DNA of 64,000 nt from the NCBI RefSeq assembly GCF_029633865.1, contig NC_079214.1, forward strand, positions 16,677,936 to 16,741,935. Direction: 5' to 3'. This document shows positions 1-9,300 of this stretch, in pieces (within the stretch, counting starts at the first letter, position 1; every line of letters begins with the position of its first letter). The position numbers were made by a program, and so were the translations under genes. Source of the DNA: Lampris incognitus. Lineage: Eukaryota; Chordata; Actinopteri; Lampriformes; Lampridae. Under the pieces are notes generated by a model that worked only from the letters and a program-made list of their open reading frames with translations, had not been told where the DNA came from and ran no database searches.

Positions 1-730
1 CAGTTAATTGTCATTTCTCCAAAGTAAAGTATTAAAAAAAAAAAGGTGTTGTAGTGACCTACTTGCAGGTTAGATATTCACCATGCAGGCCAAAGACGGT
101 CCCTTTAAGACAGTGGGCGGGGGTTAGCAAGGGATATTGTTGGTAGACACAAGGCTGAGGTTTTTAGCAGAACGAACTGCTGACTTAGAGTTTGTTGGAG
201 GAAATAAACGACCCCGCAGCTGTGTGGTCGAAAGGAGAAGTGGTCTTGTTTCCTTTCTTTCATCCTCCACAGTGTCATATTCAATCAGGGTCAATATTTA
301 CCCCTGTTGAAATATTATCAAGATATTGTTATTATAAAATAATGTCTTTTTATATCAACAAACAATACTTCTATTCAGATTAACTGCAGCTGATATGACA
401 GTCATTGCATTGTCTAGTAAGTCAACTTGCAAAATATTTTGAATGATTTGAAACTTCTTCAGTTGACTTATAACTCTCTCTATATGTATCCTCACATTTG
501 AAAGACATCGTGATTCATCCACATCTCTGGCTGGCAGTTGACTTTTTCCTTTTGTGAATTTAGGGATCTTGGGAAAAGCACCCTTTTTGCACCCCCCCCT
601 TCTTTATTGGATAAGCACCCATTTTGGTTTGAAGCTTGCAAAGACTTCTCTCTTTTTGCTTGTATTACTTGGTATCGGGCCTGTCTTTTTATCTTCCTCT
701 CAGCTATAGCTTTGTTCAACACGTCTCTTA
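1..730. other. No gene recognised (probable IL1R-gene intron)
   Basis: AT-rich sequence with an A-run at 34-44 and a C-run near 591-599. No exon with matching splice sites, no RNA gene and no transposase similarity was seen on either strand. If the minus-strand IL1R-family gene continues leftward, this is intronic. Confidence 0.4.
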
Positions 731-837
731 TGTCTGTAGGGACGCCCGACCAAGCCGGAGGTAACGCAGGGCTTCGAACCAGCGATCCCCCGTGTTGGTA
801 GGCAATGGAATAGACTGCTAAGCTACCTGGATGCCCA
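731..837 (-). mobile_element. tRNA-derived SINE head fragment (SINE family 1)
   Basis: The reverse strand carries the same head module as the copies at 14318, 18437, 33330 and 34261: a tRNA-like stretch with a B-box-like GGTTCGAA-type motif, then the GGCTTGGTCGGGCGTCCCTA-like block. Only about 105 bp of the head is present, so it is truncated. The identification rests on similarity among copies in this window. Confidence 0.7.
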
Positions 838-1274
838 GCATATCCCAAATGTTTTTGATAAATGTTTGACCAGAGACAGCCCTGGGACAGTGCAATACGG
901 TTGATGAAGAGGTTGGATTAGGATGAATACATTATAAAGAGGTGGAGTTTGGGCGGGCTTCAACTTGGCCAATCAAATCAGCTCCTCTCAAACCCTTTAA
1001 ATATGCCGTGGTGCAGTGTACTATAATTTTGCTGATGGATGAAGAGCGAAGCCCAACAGAACGTTTAAATAGATGCATGAAATCCGGTGGCGGTCAATTC
1101 TTTCCCTGCACCACCGCCGTCTTCCATTTGTTTACTCCATCCCTACAAATTGTGACAAAACAAAAATTTTGTAATTTGAAGCAGCACGCAAGAAGCTCAT
1201 TATTGAACAGTCTGAGTGACATAACTTACAAATTGCCTTCAGCGTTTGCTCACCATGCGCAAGCCTGCAGAAAT
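838..1274. other. No feature recognised
   Basis: Unique-looking sequence. An open frame runs through 942-1355 but has no splice sites, domain or start context that would support a gene. Confidence 0.4.
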
Positions 1275-1349
1275 TTACAATATCAAATCAAATCAAATCC
1301 ATTTCATTTGTATAGCCGAATATCACAAATGACAAATTTGCCTCAGTGG
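1275..1349 (-). repeat. Dispersed LINE-type 3' tail fragment
   Basis: On the minus strand this reads as the same tail seen at 41275-41372 and 59731-59864: the CTGAGGCAAATTTGT block, then GGCTATACAAAT, ending in a simple TTGATTTGATTTG-like repeat. The run of short repeats at one end is typical of non-LTR retrotransposon 3' ends. Confidence 0.65.
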
Positions 1350-1797
1350 GCTTAACAGCAACACAGTAGAAACAATAGATTTGTCTAGAGTCTGACAAAA
1401 TTGGAGATCTCCGCCTAACAATATCAGGGGACTTCTAAATGCAAGATAGGCCCAATCCCAATGCCCCCCCCCCAAGGCCTAAACCCTGAACGCTCACAGA
1501 TTTAATTGACGTCACCCATTACGTGCTTGAGTGTGAGAGGCTGCAATGGCTTGACATGGTATAAATAGGAATGGGACAGCACTTTGCGACATATCACGTT
1601 AGCTTGATGACGCCAAAACAGGTACTATTATGGGTTTGGGACTTTTTATTTTATATTTTTTTCACGTGCAAATTGCCGTGCATATGAAACCGATCGCCGG
1701 TTTCCGTTGTTATGCAACCGTGCTGGGTTCGGTCATTATCACATGCAGCAACAGCCTCGGCCTCTCTCCACTGCATTTCTCTGGCTCGAATACGTAT
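1350..1797. repeat. Intronic sequence with a dispersed repeat block
   Basis: Bases about 1668-1735 contain a block (CGATCGCCGG next to GTTATGCAACCG) that recurs in similar form at 44580-44635, so it is a dispersed repeat of unknown class. A C-run lies near 1465-1474. No coding evidence. Confidence 0.45.
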
Positions 1798-1951
1798 TGT
1801 AGTGAATTCAGGGGGCAGCCGGGCCGGACCGTCACAGCCGGGATGCGAACTCGGATTTCCCGCACCGCGGGCGACAACGTTAACCAGTCGACTAAAGGGT
1901 CCGACCCCTTAGCCAAGGGCTAAGCGAGCCTATTTATCCGTGATCGTTACA
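1798..1951 (-). repeat. LTR (3' copy) of miniature LTR element
   Basis: This 154-bp repeat matches 2141-2292 along its length with scattered substitutions. It is preceded on the minus strand by a purine tract, which marks it as the 3' LTR. Confidence 0.55.
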
Positions 1952-2140
1952 TTGCCTCCTTCCTTCGGGATTCGGGTCCCCGTGCATCGCCACAGCCAGG
2001 ACGCGAACCTTGGGCTCCCGCACCACGGGCAACTACGTTAACCAGTCGACTAAAGGGTCCGACCCCTTAGCCAAGGGCTACCGAGCCTATTTATTCGTGA
2101 TCGTTACATTTACATTGTTACATCCCACTTCTGACACCAA

Positions 2141-2292
2141 TGTAGTGAATTCAGGGGGGCAGTCCGGGAACCGCCACAGCCGAGACGCGAACCCGTGTCT
2201 CCCGCACCACGGGCGACAACGTTAACTAGTCGACTAAAGGGTCCGACCCGTTAGCCAAGGGCTACCGAGCCTATTCGTCCGTGATCGTTACA
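2141..2292 (-). repeat. LTR (5' copy) of miniature LTR element
   Basis: This 152-bp repeat is paired with 1798-1951. It is followed on the minus strand by a TGGTGTCAGAAGT-type primer-binding site, related to the TGGTGCCAGAAGT site of the gypsy element at 40.4 kb. Confidence 0.55.
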
Positions 2293-3164
2293 ATATGGTT
2301 GAATATCCGAGTATGCCAAAACACTGTAAAACGTATCCTCGTCCATAAGATCCTCTGCATTCATATTTCGGGATGCCATTTTCGCTGTTGGAAACATAGT
2401 TGGTTTGCAATACAAGCGAAGACAACAAGGACTGTTTTACTATGTTATTCATTCTTGTTGCTTTACCGACTGAACACAGTATAAATTGTTGTTCATTCCT
2501 TAGTTAATAGCTCTGAATGTGTTCACTGTGTTAAACATGTGTTCCCGTCAATCTCATGTTTTTTGGACATGCCTATATGTCTCCAGCACGATATACAGTT
2601 CCCCATGTAGACATGTTCTTCCCGTCGACCTCCTCATGACCAAGTCGAGGTCATGAGGTCGAGGGTGATCAAGCAAACCTGTCATTCGCTACCTCAACAG
2701 ATGTTAACCTCATTAACAGCAATCTTGTACACACAGACACGCACACACAAATGCGCCTCTCTCATCCTGATCGGTGAGAGTTGCAAGGCATTGCTACTTG
2801 AATGCATGACTTGAAACAGCTCTCCTATTCTGCAGAATAAATGTCAATTGACTCAATAGCCACTGTGTCTTAAGTGGATTTTAAGACTTGTCTCACTCTT
2901 TGCTCGATAAGGGAGAAATCCACAGCACTGTCTGTCTGTCTGTCTGTCATGGCTACCAGGTCCATGCCACCCAGTTTTCCCTATGTCTCCTTGTATTCCT
3001 TCCCTGCTTGCTCGATGGCGCTCCAGCACCCCCACCCCATGCTTCCCCTTGCTCTAATAAACCCATCTCATTCTTTTACCTTCTGTCTGTCTACGTTTGG
3101 GTCCACTCAATAGATCACGGTACTATCTATCAATCAGGCTACTTTAATTGCCTTACATACGTAC
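2293..3164. other. Probable intron of the IL1R-family gene, no exon seen
   Basis: It contains an imperfect inverted repeat at about 2626-2662 (CGACCTCCTCATGACC against GGTCATGAGGTCG) and a short GTCT run at 2930-2949. I looked for a transmembrane-encoding exon on the minus strand and found none. Confidence 0.4.
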
Positions 3165-3307
3165 CCCTTTGGACAAGGGAGACGGTAACTTTGGAATTCA
3201 GTGAGGGGGATTCCAACTGACAGGTGTAGTTGTCAGACAGATGCTCTTCTGTTACTTCTTTGAAGGTTAGAGATGCTGTGGTCAATATTTGTCCATCTTT
3301 TTTATTT
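3165..3307 (-). CDS. IL1R-family exon 7 (second half of Ig domain 3)
   Basis: Acceptor TTCTCTTCAG upstream of 3307. The donor is AAAGG/GTACGT (exon end 3165); an alternative GTATGT donor would end the exon at 3161. It encodes the second cysteine in DNYTCQLES. It is the last exon of this gene seen in the window. Confidence 0.75.
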
Positions 3308-6300
3308 CTGAAGAGAATGGGAGAGGAGAATAGAGATGTTTCTGGCATATGTGCACTCTTGTACTTGTGTTACTGGTGTTGTAGGTAAAATGGGTATGGC
3401 AACTTTACCAACACAGGAGCCAGATATAATTTATCAGTCTGTGTGTACATATGCATATATTCAATGCCACATATTTACAAACCCCAATTCCAATGAAGTT
3501 GGGACGTTGTGTAAAACGTGAATAAAAACAGAATACAATGATTTGCAAATCCTTTTCGACCTATATTCAATTGAATACACTACAAAAAGACAAGATATTT
3601 GATGTTCAAACTGATAAACTTTATTGTTTTTTGCAAATATTCACTCATTTTGAATTTGATGCCTGCAACACGTTCCAAAGAAGCTGGGACAGGGCAACAA
3701 AAGACTGGGAAAGTTGAGGAATGCTCAAAAAACACCTGTTTGGAACATTCCACAGGTGAACAGGTTAATTGGAAACAGGTGAGTGTCATGATTGGGTATA
3801 AAAGGAGCATCCCCGAAAGGCTCAGTCGTTCACAAGCAAGGATGGGGCGAGGTTCACGACTTTGTGAACAGCTGCGTAAGCAAATAGTCCAACAGTTTAA
3901 GAACAACATTTCTCGACGTACAATTGCAAGGAATTTAGGGATTTCATCATCTACAGTCCATAATATCATCAAAAGATTCAGAGAATCCGGAGAAATCTCT
4001 GCACGTAAGCGGTAAGGCCGAAACCAACATTGAATGCCCATGACCTTCGACCCCTCAGTTGGCACTGCATTAAAAACCGACATCATTCTGTAAAGGATAT
4101 TACCACGTGGGCTCAGCAACACTTCGGAAAACCATCGTCAGTTAACACAGTTCGTCGCTACATCTACAAGTGCAAGTTAAAACTCTCCCATGCAAAGCGA
4201 AAGCCATATATCAACAACACCCAGAAACACCGCCGGCTTCTCTGGGCCCGAGCTCATCTGAGACGGACTGACGCAAAGTGGAAAAGTGTGCTGTGGTCTG
4301 ACGAGTCCACATTTCAAATTGTTTTTGGAAATCATGGACGTCGTGTCCTCCGGGCTAAAGAGGAAAAGGACCATCTAGATTGTTATCAGCGCAAAGTCCA
4401 AAAGCCAGCATCTGTGATGGTATGGGGGTGTGTTAGTGCCCATGGCATCATGGGTAACTTGCACATCTGTGAAGGCACCATTAATGCTGAGAGGTACATA
4501 CAGGTTTTGGAGCAACATATGCTGCCATCCAAGCGGCGTCTTTTTTAGGGACGTCCCTGCTTATTTCAGCAAGACAATGCCAACCCACATCCTGCACGTG
4601 TTACAACAGCGTGGCTTCGTAGTAAGAGTGCGGGTACTAGACTGGCCTGCCTGCAGTCCAGACCTGTCTCCCATTGAAAATGTGTGGCGCATTATGAAGC
4701 GCAGAATACGACAATGGAGACCCCGGACTGTTGAGCAGCTGGAGTCGTACATCAAGCAAGAATGGGAAAGAATTCCACCTACAAAGCTTCAACAATTAAG
4801 TGTCCTCAGTTCCCAAATGCTTATTGAGCGTTGTTAAAAGAATAGGTGATGTAACACAGGGGTAAACATGCCCCTGTCCCAGCTTCTTTGGAATGTGTTG
4901 CAGGCATCAAATTCAAAATGAGTGAATATTTGCAAAAAAACTATAAAGTTTATCAGTTTGAACATTAAATATCTTGTCTTTGTAGTGTATTCAATTGAAT
5001 ATAGGTCGAAAAGGATTTGCAAATCATTGTATTCTGTTTTTATTTACGTTTTACACAACGTCCCAACTTCATTGGAATTGGGGTTTGTATTTATATGTGT
5101 GTTGTGTGTGCTCAGATAGTGCATGCTTGCAATGTGCTTACTCTTCAATGATGCTGTACACGGGCTCATGCTTGCTGTCACTCACATATGACTCCCTCTT
5201 AAGCCAGTATATCTCCTCAAGCTCCGTAAACAAAACAGCTTCACATTTAATCACCAGTTCTGAACCTAGAAAAAGCAAGAGTTGAAATAAAGGCTTTTAA
5301 TAACCCTTTTAAAGTCATTTTAGGGCAAAGCTTTAAGTCACACACAATGACAGGGAAGCTCACCTATGTCTACCTGAAATATCGTTCCTGCATGTGGTAA
5401 ACTGATCACAGGATTTTGTCCCGAATCTTCTGCTCAGCACACAGAGAGAAAGCAGGTCACAGTTTAGAACACTTTATTTAGGCCCTTCTATGGCATGAGC
5501 ATTAAAAAAAAAAGGATGTCAATATTTACTGCTCAATATTTAAAAAAAATAAAAAACATGTTAATTTCTCACCATCACGAACTTCCAGCACTGTCATGCG
5601 GGTAAGGTTATACAGCTGGCCACCGTACAAGTAAGACGTGGTGCAAGTATATACACCCTTGTCCTTCATATCGACCCTTCGGATGTAACCATGAAATGAA
5701 GTAGGCAGTGACCCAGGATGCTGCAAGAAATAAAACATTCAAAATTCATAAAGCATACTTTAAAAACCTTTGCTGCATCACCAGCGGCGGCAACAGTCTT
5801 GTAGGGATGAGTATGATATTTATGATTCAAATTTTCTGCTACACCACAAGTAATTAATGTTATGTTACAGTAACATGGAAGTAATTAAAATGAAGTACAT
5901 TTTACAGTTTTTCTCCGACAGAAATCATGATTAATACAATACCTTTTGCCATTTAGTGCTGTTGTGGTAAAGTGAAGAGATATTTAAATGCGTTGGGCAT
6001 TTCAATTGTAAGGGTTGTCCTTGAAAATGTTGTACAGTGTAGTTGGTCATCTTTTGTGTGACTTTCAAATCAAATGATGAAGCATTTCTGCCAGCATTCC
6101 TGTTAAGTTTGAGACAAGGACATAAGGAAGCTTTTACTTTTACGCTTACATTTTAAACACTTCACTGACATTGTGCTGACATCTTTGCAGCAGTGTAACA
6201 ACAAAGGAAATATTAGAAATACAGCAAAGGGTTGGTTTGAGAGCTAAGGTCCCGGCGCAAATCTGAATTTTTCACATGCAGAAAATTATCATCAAAATCT

Positions 6301-9300
6301 CTGTTCAGCGAGAAAAGCCAGCTTAAATACAATCACAGAAACTTCATCCATAAATTGTAATAATAGTCCATGACAGTAATTACGCTGTTCATTATGATGA
6401 AGTGTGCTATGCCAGACATTAACATTCTTTTGTTGGACAATGTTGAACCAAAATATAATATGAAAACTTAAGTCTGTAATCGTATTTTAAATAGAATTAT
6501 TAGGTTACAAATATTATGAATATCTTAGGAAGACATGCTATTTGCAAATGTAAGCTATAGGAAGGGAAACAAAGGTTATGTATTATAACTCTAGTTCTAT
6601 GATCAAAAGGTTCATCCTCTAACGAGGTTTTATTCCTTAACCAATTACATAAGTGATTCAGTGCACTGAAACTAAAACGTACATACTCGGCCAATCAGGA
6701 TTAGCATACTCTTCCCTTTGAAGTTCTGTCCATAAAATAGATTCAGGACTGTTTTCAGTATCCACCCAGTCTTCAGCAACCAGTAGAAAAGAAGGGTCAA
6801 TGGTTAGGGGCTCTGCCAGTAATCATAGAACTGGGGTTACAAAACATAACCTTTGTTCTTTGTTTGGTTCGCGTGGGTTTCACCCATGACATTTGTCCCC
6901 CTGTTACACAGACACAATGATCCAAGATTGTGTGCTTGCCATGTAGAGTGGCTAGTACCCCCAGTTCAAACATTCAATGAGCAGTAGCAACATTGTAGCA
7001 ACATTTCACTCACTCTACTGCCATAAGAGAAGATGGGGAACCAAACTGGATCCCAGCTGACTGGGTATAAAGCACCACCTCTAGCACAGATCTGGGGGAA
7101 GTACCAAATGAGACACACTGTCTATTAACCTAAGCTTACAACTAGCTGTGGTACAGTCTCAACTCCATCGAACAAACCATCACCTTAGCGTGGACCAGAA
7201 GAGAGTAATGACTGGACAGTCAGCCAAAAGATGCACCAATTTCTAATATGCATTCCATTAAAGAGTGGGAAGGTCAGAGAGGTTTTGTGCCCAATGGGTC
7301 AGACCCAAAGAAAATCCCTGGTCATCCAGGAAAAAAAATTCCACTCTACCCTACTGCCACAGAAGGGGGACAGCAGCCCAGCAGCTCAAATATACTCTAC
7401 AGGTCCACTGTGCCCATGGTCAATATGGAACTGGAAAGGATCCAGAAATGTCCCATAGGAAGAAGCGCCCCACTGAGAGCTCCCACTAGGGGGCTGACAG
7501 GCCCACCATTGGTGAATGTTGCCCGACTCTCCTGACATCTGGTCAGGGACAAATGAACATCTTGAAAACTGACATGTATGAGGTAACCCTCCCCAGCAGT
7601 ACTCACTGGAGAAGAGTCTGAGGGCTCGACCATTGACCAAATGCCCTGAGGGCTGTGGGAGGCAGGGTGAGTCGGCAGTAGTTGTGACACTTTAAGTCCA
7701 AACCCAGCTAAGAAGAGCACCTCTGCATGCATCCCATGTGAAGGAGCCCCTGGAAAACGACTGAGTGAGCCACTGCCATTAGGTCCAGAAGACATTTGAC
7801 AGTCAGTGCAGTGACTGACCGTGCCCACTGCACCTCCATGCTTTTACCCATAATCACTGCTCTGCTCTCTTGTGTTCAGAGAGCCAATCAATATGCAATG
7901 GCAGAGTTTAACGCCACACTCAGGTACAGTACCTGCCGGCTGGGATTGATGGAGGGGGGGGGGGGTTGATGGGATGGGATATGCTTTTTCCTGAAAAGCA
8001 AAAAAGAAGAATTTCTTTTGTCAGGAAGCAGTCCTGATGTGAAAGCATCTTTCAGGTCAATAGCCACGAACCAGTTGACTGGCTGGACCAGTTCCTGCAA
8101 TCTCCTAAGAGTTAACATGGGAAAAGACATTTGAGCAATAAACTTCTTCAAGGGGCATTGTTCAAAATTTGGCCACACATCTTTGGTTTTCTTTGGAAAG
8201 AAACTAGCCGGAGTGTAGCCCTCTTTTCCTGTCCTCCTTCAGAACAATAGAAATGGCCTGCTTTGCTGTTAGTTCCTGAATTTTGCTAGAGAGTGCGTTG
8301 TATTCTTTCTGAGAAGAAACAAACCCATTTATCCCAGTAAATGGAGGTGGGATGCAACGGAACTGAAGCAAGTGGCCCAGTTTTAAAATGCAGCCCATCC
8401 ACTCCGTTAACATGAAAGAACATTGCGACTCTGGATAATAAATTGTTAGAGGGCAAGCAGATAGTTGTGGTGCCAAAGCCAGAAATTGCGGGCTGTTTTG
8501 GCCCTCACTCCCCACAGTTTGCCTGGACTGTCTAATTTCAAGCTGTAGTTCGACAGACGTGCCCATCCATGGGGGACCTGGACAAAAAAGGCCATAAATT
8601 GGCAGCAAGCTGATGCCTCCCAGGCATCAGTTTCGTAAGTGCTGCCTGTACCTCCACGTTCCTCCTACTTTTGTATGAGACAGAAACATGAGAAGGAGAA
8701 AATAGCTGCTTTGTTACCCGAACTTGTTGGGTTTCACCAATGTCCACAGAGGCTGCATAAGGGCGTAATGTGTAAGAGCGCCATTCTATGCCGCTTTTAT
8801 AGACCAGACATCAAAGAGAAAGCGTAGGCTCACCCTGATTAGCAAAGTATGTACATGTAACTTTTCAGTGTGCCGAACCAAATAGATCAGTGGTTAGAGA
8901 CCTGTTAGCGGGCGAAGCCTGTGTGAAATAGAACTGGCATCATCAGTGTTTTGAGAAATCCTGGAGGAGATTTAATATAGCTGACATTTTAATCTATTTT
9001 AGTTCAGTTTGCTCAGTATGAATATAGATCACCAGCCTCACACAAGACCCAAGACTCACCAAGTACATGAGTAATTCCCCTGATGATTAATGGAAGCTTT
9101 CAGAATGACGAGATTACTCCCATGGATCAGCACAGACATATCCCTCTCCTCAACAGATGACTCATTTTTCACAGCCATCCTCTTGTTAGAGGAAGTGGTC
9201 CAGGTCACAATGGCACTATGATCTTGGCGGAGAGGGCACAACAGCAACGCCATCTCCCCCTCTTTGACATTCATAGATGTTCTCCTGGCCTTCATCAGGC

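Larger units (their letters stand above)
1798..2292 (-). mobile_element. Miniature LTR retrotransposon (TRIM-like) remnant
   Basis: Two about 150-bp direct repeats, 1798-1951 and 2141-2292, each start TGTAACGATC and end TTCACTACA on the minus strand, so they look like LTRs with TG...CA ends. Next to the upstream copy, minus strand 2140-2121, is a primer-binding-like TTGGTGTCAGAAGTGGG. Just before the downstream copy is a polypurine tract (1952-1967, GAAGGAAGGAGG on the minus strand). Between them is a third, truncated LTR-like unit (about 1984-2108). No coding sequence is present. The LTRs also contain tRNA-like A- and B-box-like motifs, so a SINE reading was considered. The LTR, PBS and PPT order favours a tiny LTR element. 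No clear target duplication was found. Confidence 0.55.

Noticed and set aside
1846..2200. Functional tRNA genes
   Set aside because: B-box-like motifs occur in LTR or SINE units, but no cloverleaf with proper acceptor stem was found. The same applies to the SINE heads elsewhere.
2853..3113. Possible transmembrane exon of the IL1R gene
   Set aside because: The minus-strand frame is hydrophilic (DRQTDRQ from a GTCT repeat) and has no matching splice sites.
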